Source: Paeniglutamicibacter gangotriensis Lz1y
GTDB lineage: Bacteria > Actinomycetota > Actinomycetes > Actinomycetales > Micrococcaceae
DNA: 64,000 nt
Reading direction: 5' to 3'
Assembly (NCBI RefSeq): GCF_000348945.1
Contig: NZ_AOCK01000013.1
Coordinates: 62,001-126,000, forward strand
Below are positions 44,244 through 52,911 of the stretch, piece by piece. The notes beneath the pieces are model-generated. The model had not been told where the DNA came from. It saw nothing but the letters and a program-made list of their open reading frames with translations, and did not search any database. Numbering within the stretch: position 1 is the first letter of the stretch; each line of letters starts with the position of its first letter. The translations under genes were made by a program, and so were the position numbers.

Positions 44244-44858
44244 TCACAACACCCGTTCGGTTCTGGCGAAGCGTGAGCGAGCCCCAGCCACCAGGTAGAT
44301 GACCACCGGACCGCCGACTCCCAGCGCGTCCTGGGTGAGCCGCGCGGCCCTGGCCACGTCCCGTCCCAACGCCCCGGGGGCGGTGCCCTTACGAGGTTGG
44401 ACCTTGATCCGCAGTCCGGCCTCGGGATCCAGCGACCACACACTGACATTGATGGATAGGACGTCACGGCGTTTGCCGAGGTAGTGCCGCAGCGCCTGCT
44501 CCACCGTGCTTTGGGAAATTTCCACTCGCCCCGGCACCGGACCCTCGGGCAGGAAGACCGAGACATAGTCTCCGCCCCTGCCCCGACCCTGAACCGCAAT
44601 CCACCACAGCATCAGCAGGATCAGGCAGATCAGCAACGCGGCCACCACGATCCACAGCCAGGAGTCCGACTGCCCCGGCAAGGTCGTCTGGGCCAGCACC
44701 GCATCGAACCAGGTGCCAACATTCGCCGCGGTATTTCTCCAGCCTTGAGCATAGTCGGCAGAGACGGCAACCAGCAGCAGGTTCAGGCCGCACGCCAGCA
44801 GCAGCACACCAAGCACCACGAGGATGACCCGGTTGAGCATTCTGGGAGTCCGGTTCAC
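44244..44858 (-). CDS. Membrane protein of the Asp23 cluster (AmaP-like)
   Basis: 204 residues with two N-terminal membrane segments (about 9-32 and 66-88) around an extracellular loop, then a cytoplasmic domain with EGPVPGRVEISQSTVEQAL and SINVSVWSLDPEAGLRIKV. This plan resembles AmaP, the membrane anchor of Asp23 in Firmicutes. It ends the five-gene Asp23 cluster; its start overlaps the upstream gene by 4 nt. Confidence 0.75.
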   Translation of the reverse strand: MNRTPRMLNRVILVVLGVLLLACGLNLLLVAVSADYAQGWRNTAANVGTWFDAVLAQTTLPGQSDSWLWIVVAALLICLILLMLWWIAVQGRGRGGDYVSVFLPEGPVPGRVEISQSTVEQALRHYLGKRRDVLSINVSVWSLDPEAGLRIKVQPRKGTAPGALGRDVARAARLTQDALGVGGPVVIYLVAGARSRFARTERVL

Positions 44859-45430
44859 TGGCCGATCACCCCGCGTTCGGCGACCCTGACATGGACCTGG
44901 GGCAGAGGCTCGACCAGATTGACCCGCAGTTCGTCCTCCAGCCCGGCCATGATCGCTTCGGGGTTGACCGGCGTACCGGAGGTCGGGCTGAGCTGTACAT
45001 CGACCCGCTCACGGACCACAGTGACAAGCACTTGGCCGGGGCCGACTCCGGCCTCGGCCCGGGCACGGTGGGCCAGGGATGCGGCCAGGACCTGGTCATC
45101 GACCATGAGGATCCCGTCCTCACAGGCCAGTAAGTGTCGTGCACGCCGCCCGCGGCGCAGCCCCTGAACCAGCAGCACCACGCCAAGCAGGACCAACCCC
45201 GCACCCATGGCACCCAGCCATGCAGGGTCGAGTTCTCCGGGCAGTGCAGCGATCCAGTGCCACCAGGTCCCTGGGGCGGCTACCAAGGGTAATTGTCCCA
45301 GCGCCTTGAGTGCCGCTTCGAACAAAGCGTAGAGGCACAGCACAATGATCAGTGCGGCCACGGTGATGGCTGCCGGGGAGCGTCCACTGGTCAGTTCGCG
45401 CTCTTGGATGTCTTTTGCTTGCTCCGGCAT
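44855..45430 (-). CDS. DUF6286-type membrane protein of the Asp23 cluster
   Basis: 191 residues: two membrane segments (about 19-42 and 64-88) then a cytoplasmic domain of about 95 residues (MVDDQVLAASLAHRARAEAG, VTVVRERVDVQLSP) that resembles the Asp23 fold. Its ATG overlaps the stop of the upstream gene (TGATG). The role is likely structural, in the cell-envelope stress complex; no enzyme motif is seen. Confidence 0.75.
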   Translation of the reverse strand: MPEQAKDIQERELTSGRSPAAITVAALIIVLCLYALFEAALKALGQLPLVAAPGTWWHWIAALPGELDPAWLGAMGAGLVLLGVVLLVQGLRRGRRARHLLACEDGILMVDDQVLAASLAHRARAEAGVGPGQVLVTVVRERVDVQLSPTSGTPVNPEAIMAGLEDELRVNLVEPLPQVHVRVAERGVIGQ

Positions 45431-45795
45431 CAGCGTCTCCGTCCAGTGGCCGGGTCAACGATGCCGGTGACCCGTACGTCCACGCGGCTGACCAAGGAAC
45501 CTGTCAGCGCCGTGAAACGCTCTCCGATTTGCGCTCTCTTCTGACGAACTTGGTCCAGCACCGTGCCGCGGAAGGCACTATCGGCAGCGGAAAGGGACAC
45601 CGGAAGATGGATATCGAGAGCCAGGTAGCCCGAGTCATCGCGCAGGAATGCACGCACCAAGCTTGGATCCACGGCGAATGCTTGCGCGGCCGCCGCACGC
45701 GCGGTGCCGGTCAGAGCCTGCGCGCTGACGCGGGTGTATCCCGCACATGGCGGAGCCGAGGGCTTCGGGTCAACGTCAACAGGTGTCGAGCTCAT
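45430..45795 (-). CDS. Asp23-like protein
   Basis: 121-residue soluble protein. After a short N-terminal lead the chain carries ALTGTARAAAAQAFAVDPSLV and LDIHLPVSLSAADSAFRGTV, consistent with an alkaline-shock-protein-like alternation of helix and strand. The ATG at 45795 is chosen, inside the previous gene's end (4-nt overlap), because the longer frame reads through unrelated sequence. It has no membrane segment, so it probably attaches to the neighbouring membrane proteins. Confidence 0.7.
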   Translation of the reverse strand: MSSTPVDVDPKPSAPPCAGYTRVSAQALTGTARAAAAQAFAVDPSLVRAFLRDDSGYLALDIHLPVSLSAADSAFRGTVLDQVRQKRAQIGERFTALTGSLVSRVDVRVTGIVDPATGRRR

Positions 45796-45983
45796 GAGGA
45801 GGAGCGTCGCCCGGTCAGGGAATCCAAGATCGCACGCACGTCGACATGGCCGCCGATGATCCGTGCAATCAGCGCTCCAACGGTCATGAACAAGGCCATC
45901 AGTAGGAAGCCGCCGAGTCCGTAGGCCAGTGCGGCCCACGCCAGAATGGCCCCAATGAGCGCACCAATCAGTGTTGGTTTCAT
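45792..45983 (-). CDS. Small two-helix membrane protein (DUF2273-like)
   Basis: 63 residues with two predicted membrane segments (about 3-22 and 25-47) and a short basic tail. Small proteins of this plan stand beside asp23 and amaP in Firmicutes (DUF2273) and probably help to anchor the complex. It is overlapped by 4 nt on both sides, so it is a real gene translated with its neighbours. Confidence 0.8.
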   Translation of the reverse strand: MKPTLIGALIGAILAWAALAYGLGGFLLMALFMTVGALIARIIGGHVDVRAILDSLTGRRSSS

Positions 45984-46417
45984 GATGTTCCTTCCATCGC
46001 CTCGTGGGGCCGGTTCCCGAGAGGTGCACCGGGACCCGGAATATGGACGTCGCCGATTTCGATATTGATCTCGATGACTTCGAAGTCGGTGAGGTCCTGG
46101 ACGGCGTTGAAGACTGCCTCGCGCACTGTGGCGGCGAGGGCGTGGAGACGGACTCCGTATGTGGCCGTCAGCATGAGATCGATGGCGACTTGACGGGTGC
46201 CTACTTGGACGCTGACGCCGTGTGCTGGTTCCTGCGAAGATCCCACCGCGCCACGGATGGCTCCCAGTGCGCGAGAAGTCCCCAAACCCGTGGAATACAC
46301 GCCCGGAATGGAGCGGGCGGCGGCGGCAACGACCTTTGCGACGGCAAGGTCCGTGATTTTTGTGGTCCCACTGGCTGCCGTTTCGGGCAGATCGTGCACC
46401 GGCTGATCATGATCCAT
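45980..46417 (-). CDS. Asp23/Gls24-family envelope stress protein
   Basis: 145 residues; first gene of the cluster. Family segments are TKITDLAVAKVVAAAARSIP, GVSVQVGTRQVAIDLMLTATYG and EAVFNAVQDLTDFEVIEINIE. In Staphylococcus Asp23 coats the inner membrane through AmaP and responds to envelope stress; the actinobacterial homologue's role is inferred from that. AGAGGAGC precedes the ATG. No operator is visible upstream. Confidence 0.9.
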   Translation of the reverse strand: MDHDQPVHDLPETAASGTTKITDLAVAKVVAAAARSIPGVYSTGLGTSRALGAIRGAVGSSQEPAHGVSVQVGTRQVAIDLMLTATYGVRLHALAATVREAVFNAVQDLTDFEVIEINIEIGDVHIPGPGAPLGNRPHEAMEGTS

Positions 46418-46620
46418 GGGTCAGCTCCTCTTCTGTGCGCGCCATCCAATACCTTGGCGTGGACTTCCAGCCTACAACCGATTGTGACCGATACCGCAAG
46501 AACCGACAGGTGAGGGCGGAGACTTGGTTGCAAGTGTTTGATGAACGAGTGAGGGTCGGGAGCCGCTCCCGAGGACCGGGTTTAGGGAGGAACGAGAATC
46601 CCGGCGATTTTGGTTAAAGC

Positions 46621-46650
46621 AAAAACCCCCTTGTTTCCAAGAGGGTTTTA
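46621..46650 (-). terminator. Intrinsic terminator of the tRNA cluster
   Basis: On the minus strand the stem AACCCTCTTG / CAAGGGGGTT with a GAAA loop follows tRNA-Phe directly and is followed by TTTGC. Ideal factor-independent terminator. Confidence 0.85.
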
Positions 46651-46652
46651 GA

Positions 46653-46728
46653 TGGTGGCTCCGACCGGCGTCGATCCGGTGACCTTTCGATTTTCAGTCG
46701 AACGCTCTACCAACTGAGCTACAGAGCC
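46653..46728 (-). tRNA. tRNA-Phe (GAA)
   Basis: 76 nt with the CCA encoded. Acceptor stem GGCTCTG / CGGAGCC with discriminator A, D-stem GCTC, anticodon loop CTGAAAA (anticodon GAA) and a T-arm ending in ACGCCGG. Last of three tRNA genes transcribed leftwards, before the terminator. Confidence 0.97.
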
Positions 46729-46783
46729 TGGCATCATCAGGCAAGATGATCACCCGATCTCCCGGCGAACCAGAAAACCAAAG

Positions 46784-46857
46784 CGACCCTGACGGGACTT
46801 GAACCCGCGACCTCCGCCGTGACAGGGCGGCGCGCTAACCAACTGCGCTACAGGGCC
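46784..46857 (-). tRNA. tRNA-Asp (GTC)
   Basis: 74 nt; the CCA is not encoded. Acceptor stem GGCCCTG / CAGGGTC, discriminator G, anticodon loop CTGTCAC (anticodon GTC) and T-loop GGTTCAAGTC. Middle gene of the cluster. Confidence 0.97.
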
Positions 46858-46937
46858 TTATTTGCGAAGTCTCCCTCGCTCACAAGACAAGAACTCTACC
46901 AGAGAATTTCACTCAAGTACAATCCATATTTCATGCG

Positions 46938-47010
46938 TACCCCCAACGGGATTCGAACCCGTGCCGCCGCCGTGAAAGGGCAGTGTCCTAGGCCGCTAGA
47001 CGATGGGGGC
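46938..47010 (-). tRNA. tRNA-Glu (TTC)
   Basis: 73 nt without CCA. Acceptor stem GCCCCCA / TGGGGGT, discriminator A, anticodon loop CTTTCAC (anticodon TTC) and T-loop GGTTCGAATC. First gene of the leftward tRNA cluster; all three are probably cut from one transcript. Confidence 0.97.
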
Positions 47011-47193
47011 CAGGAACCTCCGCCGCGGATAACTCCGCAGCAGTGGACTCAAACAACTATAGAGGTAAATTTCCAGTCACGCAAAACGAGACGCCCTAAA
47101 TCGCGAAAAGAGACCTACTTCACACCCAATCCCCTCCGTCACCTGACCAAACGTCCCCGCGGCCAACTGCGGGCGGCCGGTAGAGTGCACTGC

Positions 47194-47565
47194 ATGGGAT
47201 TCCAAATGACCGACGACGAATTTGAGGTTGTGGCCGAGCGGGCCCTGGACGAAATTCCGCAGGCACTGCTGGCCATGATGGAAAATGTTGCGATCTTCAT
47301 CGAGGACGCCTACCGACCGCAGCCCGGCGAGGATCCGCGAACCAAGCTTTTGGGCCTCTATGAAGGCACCGCGCTGACCGATAGGGATTCGGGATGGGGC
47401 GCCGGGGCCATGCCGGATCGCATCACGATCTTCAAGGACGCAATCCTGGAAATCTGTACCTCGGAGAAGCAGGTCGTGGAGGAAGTCGGCATCACGATCG
47501 TCCACGAGATTGCCCATCACTTCGGCATCGATGACGAGCGATTGCATGATCTCGGCTGGGGGTAA
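47194..47565 (+). CDS. Small zincin-like metallopeptidase
   Basis: 123 residues. The extended zinc motif HEIAHHFGIDDERLHDLGW (HExxHxxGxxD) near the C terminus marks a metallopeptidase of the DUF1025/zincin-like family, which in actinobacteria often sits beside tRNA genes. The N-terminal half is acidic and helical. ATG at 47194 is used; MTDDE 12 nt later is an alternative. The open frame further upstream runs through the tRNA genes and is not coding. Substrate unknown. Confidence 0.9.
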   Translation: MGFQMTDDEFEVVAERALDEIPQALLAMMENVAIFIEDAYRPQPGEDPRTKLLGLYEGTALTDRDSGWGAGAMPDRITIFKDAILEICTSEKQVVEEVGITIVHEIAHHFGIDDERLHDLGWG

Positions 47566-48439
47566 GGGCCCAACAGAGTCATGTCGGTCTTCGCGTCCCA
47601 AGGGCAGCCACCGCTACGCGACGGTCACGGAATTTCCTCTCTAGTGTCGGACTGTCACATTTAGGCCCGAAAGCGCACCCGAAACTCTTCCGCATCGTTA
47701 TGACTTCTTGATTTCAATCATCCCTTCACTTACTGGGGCACCCTTCACGAATGGGGCCAAGGAAGCGAGGCCCGGGATCTCCTGGGCGCCCAGTACGTTG
47801 AATATCGGTTTCACGAAACGGGGCCGACCGAATCACGCCGCGCGCTAGTTCGATATACACATGGCCGGATCTACTGCCCGGACGTTCTGGCCACATGAAC
47901 CGAAAAGCGCGGGGTTACAAGGGATTTGCTCCGTAACTACTGGGGCCGCCTACTGACACGCTCCCTACCTGCAGCGTTTCCGAGCGTAGTCCTGAGCTCC
48001 TGGTCGGGGGACGGCCGGCACTCCTTCCGTCGCCGGCGACCCACGAGCGCCCCTTCTCTCCTCGAGAGACGTCATTACTGGGCCGTTATATAAGTTCCCA
48101 AGAAAAAGCGTGCCAGAGCACACATTGGACACACACCGACAGGTTGTTTCGACGCCCCGCTTTCCGACATTTATCGAAGACACCCCTACGCTGACCTGTA
48201 GTGATATGACGCGGGCACAAGTACGTTCTTTTGGTTTCAAATCCCGAATCACGAGCAAATTACGGAATAGTTACACCGTTGTAATTGAAGTTTTTTATGT
48301 GACGGCTGTTGCCAGTGTGAATAGGTATCCCATAGGGTGCTATAGGAAGCAGCGATCAGGCCGATCCGTTCAGGCCGCATTTCTCGCATCGGTTAAGCGA
48401 GGAATGCACACCGATCGCCGCGGTAAGGATCAACACGGC
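47566..48439. other. Long gene-free region before the NlpC/P60 gene
   Basis: 874 bp without a credible gene. The right part (about 48230-48340) is A/T-richer and probably holds the promoter. An open frame in phase with the NlpC/P60 gene extends back to 48110 but lacks coding character before the signal peptide. The 47600-48100 part shows no recognised RNA or protein; it may be decayed coding DNA. Confidence 0.6.
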
Positions 48440-50095
48440 ATGGCAATCAGGGAAACTTTGGGCGTTGCAGCCTGCTCAATTGCATTGGCAGCCGCTTGCC
48501 TCACGGGAGCACTCCCCGCACAGGCAGCTCCCCTCCCGGCATCGGGCGCCATTGGCGTTGCGGCACAGCCCAACAGCTCGGGTAACGTGCTGCCCTCCCA
48601 AGTGCAGCTGGAAGCAGCCAAGTCTGATCCCGAGGCGCTCAATGCTCTCGTTGACAGCCTTGAGTCCCAGATCGAAGCAGGCCGTCAAGGCATCATCACC
48701 GCCGAAGCCGCGGCATTGGACGCCCAAGACAACTTGTTGGCCGCCGACGAACTGCTTGCCGAACGCACTGAAGCCGCAGATGAAGCACGCACCGAAGCAG
48801 ACAAGGCCACCGAGTTCTTGCTCTCCAGCAAGAAGGACGTTGGCGCGCTCGCTTCGGATCTGTACCGCAACGGGGGTATCAACCCCGGCGTGGTGACCCT
48901 GCTAGAGGACACCAAGGACAACGACGTCCTTTACAAGGCCTCAACCATGGACGCGTTGAGCGCCAACCGCACCATGACAGTGAGCAACGCTGAGGACGCC
49001 TCCGCGCTATGGACTGCTTGGCAGGATTACGCTGCAGCGGCCGCAACCGCCGCCGACGAAGCCACTGCCGCACAGCGCACCGCGGCCGAAGAAGCCACTC
49101 AGAGTCTCACTAGCTACCAGGAATCGGTAGCACCACAGGAAGAACTCCGTTCACAGCTCATCGGCCAGCTCGCTTACCTGAACGAGGTGGACGCTGCCGA
49201 GGAAGCTGAGCGCATTGCCGCCAAGGAAGCTGAAATCGAGGCTGCGAACCTTCAGGAACTGATCGATAACGCTGCCGAGGCCAAACCGCTCGAAATCGAG
49301 GTCAGTGAGGCCCCGAAGATCCAGCCGCTGGCAGCTCCACCGAAGGTTCCGGAGGAGCAGCCACAGAGCCAGAGCCTTGTTCCGAAGGCCTCCACACCCA
49401 AGCCACCTCAGATAACGGTCGAGAGCCCTTCCAAGGAACCAGAGTCGGCGCCGAAGCCAAAGCCCGCCCCGGAGAAGCCTAAGGTCACTCCCAAGCCGGA
49501 AGCCCCCAGGGAATCCGCAAAGCCCGAGGTCACTCCCAAGCCGGAAGCACCGAAGGAAACGGCCAAGCCGAAACCGAAGGAAACGGTCAAGCCGAAACCG
49601 AAGGAAACGGTCAAGCCCAAGGCGACCCCGAAGCCGAAGCCGGTGGCTCCCAAGCCCCCGAAGCAAACGCCCAAGCCGAAGCCTAAACCGGCTCCTGAAT
49701 CAGTGAAGCCGCAGTCTTCGCGAAGCTACAACGCGGCCATTTCTTGGGCCCATCAGATCGCCAATGACAACTCTAAGGGCTACATCTACGGCGCGAATGG
49801 TCCCAGCAACTACGACTGCTCGTCCTTTACCCAGGCGGCCTATTCCAAATCGGGCATCAGCCTGCCACGGACCTCTTCTGCGCAATACGCTGCGGCACCG
49901 ACCAAGGTCCCGCTGAGCCAGCTGCGTCGCGGGGACTTGGTGTTCTCCTCGTCCAACGGCGGAAGATCGTTCTACCACGTAGCCATCTACTTGGGCGGCG
50001 GGCAGGTACTGCACGCACGTAACCCCTCGAGCGGGATCTCCGTGACCCCCTTGAGCTGGGTCAATAACCTGCACTCCTCCGCGGGACGCTACTAG
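48440..50095 (+). CDS. Secreted NlpC/P60 peptidoglycan hydrolase
   Basis: 551 residues. Signal peptide at about 1-31 (ending LPAQAAP); Ala/Glu-rich coiled coil about 45-290 (LESQIEAGRQGIITAEAAA), as in RipA-type enzymes; a Lys/Pro linker with tandem repeats about 340-425; and a C-terminal NlpC/P60 domain with the catalytic Cys in NYDCSSF and His in FYHVAIYLGGG. It likely cleaves D-Glu-diamino-acid bonds in peptidoglycan at division. ATG 48440 follows AAGGA; an in-frame ATG at 48404 is possible. It lies between an 874-bp non-coding stretch and a convergent usp gene. Confidence 0.9.
   Translation: MAIRETLGVAACSIALAAACLTGALPAQAAPLPASGAIGVAAQPNSSGNVLPSQVQLEAAKSDPEALNALVDSLESQIEAGRQGIITAEAAALDAQDNLLAADELLAERTEAADEARTEADKATEFLLSSKKDVGALASDLYRNGGINPGVVTLLEDTKDNDVLYKASTMDALSANRTMTVSNAEDASALWTAWQDYAAAAATAADEATAAQRTAAEEATQSLTSYQESVAPQEELRSQLIGQLAYLNEVDAAEEAERIAAKEAEIEAANLQELIDNAAEAKPLEIEVSEAPKIQPLAAPPKVPEEQPQSQSLVPKASTPKPPQITVESPSKEPESAPKPKPAPEKPKVTPKPEAPRESAKPEVTPKPEAPKETAKPKPKETVKPKPKETVKPKATPKPKPVAPKPPKQTPKPKPKPAPESVKPQSSRSYNAAISWAHQIANDNSKGYIYGANGPSNYDCSSFTQAAYSKSGISLPRTSSAQYAAAPTKVPLSQLRRGDLVFSSSNGGRSFYHVAIYLGGGQVLHARNPSSGISVTPLSWVNNLHSSAGRY
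49556..49617. repeat. Tandem 24-bp repeat in the NlpC/P60 linker
   Basis: Two and a half copies of a 24-bp unit begin at 49556, 49580 and 49604 and encode ETVKPKPK blocks. Just upstream a 21-bp segment (GGTCACTCCCAAGCCGGAAG) occurs twice, 45 bp apart, at 49483 and 49528. Confidence 0.75.
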
Positions 50096-50125
50096 GCAGC
50101 ACGGGACGTTCCCACGAACAAAGCA

Positions 50126-50165
50126 GTGAGGGCCGCAGACAACTTTCGTTGTCTGCGGCCCTCAC
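50126..50165. terminator. Bidirectional terminator, NlpC/P60 and usp genes
   Basis: A perfect 18-bp stem (GTGAGGGCCGCAGACAAC and its complement) with a TTTC loop lies between the two convergent genes. Neither side has a long T run. Confidence 0.8.
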
Positions 50166-50185
50166 TCATTTGCTAAGACGCTGGT

Positions 50186-51157
50186 TTACAGGCCGTTGGC
50201 CTGGTCTTCGAATTCCTGGCGGGATGCCAAGCGCGGGTCATCGCCGTCGGGGACCACCATCACCGGCCCCTTGGAGTGGTGCAGGACGCCTTGGCTGGTC
50301 GAACCCAGCAACATCCCCGCAAAGCCACCGCGGCCCCGTGAGCCGGTGACCAGCAGCTTGGCGGTTTGGGATTCGCGGATCAAGATCTCCACCGGAGCCC
50401 CGTCAATCACGTCGGTTTCGATGGTGAGGTTCGAGAACAGGCTCTGCAACCAGGCCTTGCCGATGCCCATCTGGTGGCGAACATCGGCGGTGACGGCTTC
50501 CTGGTCGACAGTAGCCGGCATCCAGGCCAGAGCCCCACTGATCGGGGTCAGGGCACAGACTACGCGCAGGGTCAGGCCGCGGGTGGCGGCCAGCTCCGCT
50601 GCCACCAACACCGCGAGGCGGGCCCGGTCGGACCCATCCACGCCGACCACGACACGGTCGGCGACCTTTGCATCGTCTTCGTCCCGCTTGGCGACGCAGA
50701 GCGGCACCACGACCGTAGGGCACTTGGCGTGTGCTGGAAGTGCGCTGGAAACCGATCCAAGCAACCTCCCCACAAAGCCGCCGCGGCCCCGGGTTCCCAC
50801 CACGATGAGCTCGGCTTGGCGGCTGAGGTCCAGCAGGACCCCGGCCGGATCCCCGGATTCTATGTAGGTACGAACCATGATGTCTGTGTCGGTCAGCGTG
50901 GCGCGGGCCTGGCGCACGACCTCCTCCGCACCATTGCGGATCAATTGGTCATCCAGGGTGGCGTATCCCGCGTCCATGGACGAGGCGGCGAAAACCGGGA
51001 TCGTGTAGGCCGTCACAATGTTCAGGACGCTGCCGCGCCGTTTGGCTTCCTGCGCTGCCCATTTCAGGGCGCAGAGGCCCTGATCCGAACCATCCACACC
51101 GACAACGATTCCTTCGATGACTTCGGTGTCGTCTTGGGGCCTGTTGTTTTCGCTCAT
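50186..51157 (-). CDS. Tandem universal stress protein
   Basis: 323 residues with two Usp domains. Each has its ATP-binding glycine motif: GTRGRGGFVGRLLGS in the first half and GSRGRGGFAGMLLGS in the second, so both probably bind ATP. Such proteins accumulate in starvation, hypoxia or stress. The ATG at 51157 has TAGGAG 8 nt upstream; a GTG three codons earlier overlaps that signal and is rejected. Converges with the NlpC/P60 gene. Confidence 0.94.
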   Translation of the reverse strand: MSENNRPQDDTEVIEGIVVGVDGSDQGLCALKWAAQEAKRRGSVLNIVTAYTIPVFAASSMDAGYATLDDQLIRNGAEEVVRQARATLTDTDIMVRTYIESGDPAGVLLDLSRQAELIVVGTRGRGGFVGRLLGSVSSALPAHAKCPTVVVPLCVAKRDEDDAKVADRVVVGVDGSDRARLAVLVAAELAATRGLTLRVVCALTPISGALAWMPATVDQEAVTADVRHQMGIGKAWLQSLFSNLTIETDVIDGAPVEILIRESQTAKLLVTGSRGRGGFAGMLLGSTSQGVLHHSKGPVMVVPDGDDPRLASRQEFEDQANGL

Positions 51158-51315
51158 CGTCTTCACTCCTACGTCTTACGGTCTGAGTCCTCCCGGGCTT
51201 CCCCCGTTCGAGGTCCCGTGTTCCCATTGTTCACCACAGTGTGACGTGGGTCTATCTATGCTCGAGCGTGGCGCATTTCTCCCCCGGTTTTTCGCCTCGT
51301 GGCGTAAAGACGAAC

Positions 51316-51321
51316 TATAAT
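51316..51321 (+). promoter_or_regulatory. -10 box TATAAT of the purine permease gene
   Basis: A consensus TATAAT ends 6 nt before the ATG at 51328, and there is no ribosome-binding site between. Transcription starting at the usual 6-8 nt would begin on the ATG itself, i.e. a leaderless mRNA. No good -35 box is seen. Confidence 0.6.
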
Positions 51322-51327
51322 TCCCCC

Positions 51328-52800
51328 ATGCCCTCACCGGAAAACTCCCTGCTCGAAAAATCCAAAATTTCGCGTCTGGACCGATACTTCAAGGTCACCG
51401 AACGCGGATCCAACTACGCCCGAGAAATTCGTGGCGGCTTTGCCACGTTCTTTGCCATGAGCTACATCGTGGTCCTTAACCCCTTGATCCTTGCTGGTGC
51501 GGATTCCACCGGCGCGGAACTTGGAGCGACCCGCGTCGCGGCCGTGACGGCGCTGGTCGCCGGCATCATGACCATTTTGATGGGCGCCTGGGCCAGGCAC
51601 CCCTTTGCGATGGCCGCCGGCCTTGGCGTCAATGCCTTCATCGCCGTAACCGTGGCAGCCAACCCGGGTCTGACTTGGCCCGATGTTATGGGTCTGGTGA
51701 TTATTTCCGGTGTGACCATGCTGGTGCTGGTCCTCACCGGGTTCCGAACAGCGGTGTTTAATGCCGTGCCCTCCAGCCTCAAGACCGCAATCGTGGTCGG
51801 AATCGGCATGTTCATTGCACTGATCGGGCTGGTCAATGCCGGCTTCGTCCGCCGCATCCCCGATGCCGCCGGAACCACTGTCCCGGTAGGGCTGGGTTTT
51901 GAAGGAACGCTGAACGGCTGGCCCATCCTGGTGTTCATTGTGGGACTGTTGCTGACCGTCGCCCTGGTGGTGCGCAAGACCAAGGGCGCCATCCTCATCG
52001 GCATCGTAGTCTCCGCGGTGCTCGCCAACATCCTCGAGGCCGTCTTCGACATCGGCCCGTCCTTCGATGCCGCGACAGGTACCCCGAATCCGCAGGGCTG
52101 GTCGCTGGTGGCCCCCTCGATGCCGGACTGGGCACTGCCCGACCTCTCACTGATCGGCCAGGCCAACGTGTTTGGCGCGTTCCAGAACATGGGTGTCACC
52201 GCTGCCCTGCTGCTGGCCTTTGTCATTCTGCTCTCGATCTTCTTCGACGCCATGGGCACCATGGTGGGCCTGGCCAACGAGGCCGGCTCCGTCGATAAGG
52301 ACGGGAACATCCCCGATGTGGACAAGGTGCTCTTGGTTGATGCCTTGGGTGCCGTGGTCGGCGGCGGCGCTTCGGCGTCCTCCAGCCAGATCTACGTGGA
52401 GTCCGGGGCGGGTATCGGCGAGGGTGCACGCACCGGGCTGGCCTCCATCGTCACCGGCGTATTGTTCCTAGCGGCAATGTTCCTGACCCCGTTGATCCAC
52501 CTGGTGCCGTTCGAGGCCGTCGCCCCGGCCCTGGTGGTCGTCGGGTTCATGATGATCTCCCACGTCTCCAAGATCGACTGGAACGACTGGGGCGTGGCCA
52601 TCCCCGCGTTCCTGACCTTCGTGTTGATGCCGTTCACCTACTCGATCGCCAACGGCATCGGTGCCGGCTTCGTGACCTTCGTGTTCATCCGCGCCATCCA
52701 GGGCCGCGCCCGCGAGGTACACCCGCTGATGTGGGTGGTTGCAGGGGCCTTCGTGCTGTTCTTCGGCATCGGCGTGATCGAGTCGATCGCGGGCATCTAG
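51328..52800 (+). CDS. NCS2-family purine permease (AzgA/GhxP-like)
   Basis: 490-residue H+ symporter for adenine, guanine or hypoxanthine with about 12-14 membrane segments. REIRGGFATFFAMSYIVVLNP at the N terminus, GLGVNAFIAVTV in TM3 and GGGASASSSQIYVESGAGIG near the middle are AzgA-group signatures. The frame is open to 51241, but the ATG at 51328 gives the normal N terminus. It is probably leaderless. Confidence 0.93.
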   Translation: MPSPENSLLEKSKISRLDRYFKVTERGSNYAREIRGGFATFFAMSYIVVLNPLILAGADSTGAELGATRVAAVTALVAGIMTILMGAWARHPFAMAAGLGVNAFIAVTVAANPGLTWPDVMGLVIISGVTMLVLVLTGFRTAVFNAVPSSLKTAIVVGIGMFIALIGLVNAGFVRRIPDAAGTTVPVGLGFEGTLNGWPILVFIVGLLLTVALVVRKTKGAILIGIVVSAVLANILEAVFDIGPSFDAATGTPNPQGWSLVAPSMPDWALPDLSLIGQANVFGAFQNMGVTAALLLAFVILLSIFFDAMGTMVGLANEAGSVDKDGNIPDVDKVLLVDALGAVVGGGASASSSQIYVESGAGIGEGARTGLASIVTGVLFLAAMFLTPLIHLVPFEAVAPALVVVGFMMISHVSKIDWNDWGVAIPAFLTFVLMPFTYSIANGIGAGFVTFVFIRAIQGRAREVHPLMWVVAGAFVLFFGIGVIESIAGI

Positions 52801-52911
52801 CCCCTGAGATCCCCGAGATTTTTCAGCAGCGAGGGAGCGGGACGGACGGAGAATTGTTCCGCCCGGCCTACTCCCTTTTTGCGTTCCCTCAAGAGCTCTC
52901 TTCGGTGGAAG

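Noticed and set aside
46653-47010. tRNA genes as an integration site
   Set aside because: No integrase, direct repeat of a tRNA end or compositional break was seen on either side.
48110-48439. N-terminal extension of the NlpC/P60 frame
   Set aside because: A clear signal peptide starts at 48440 with a ribosome-binding signal; the extension has no coding character and would bury the signal peptide.
49556-49617. CRISPR-like repeats
   Set aside because: The repeats have no unique spacers, lie in frame within a coding linker and vary as codons do.
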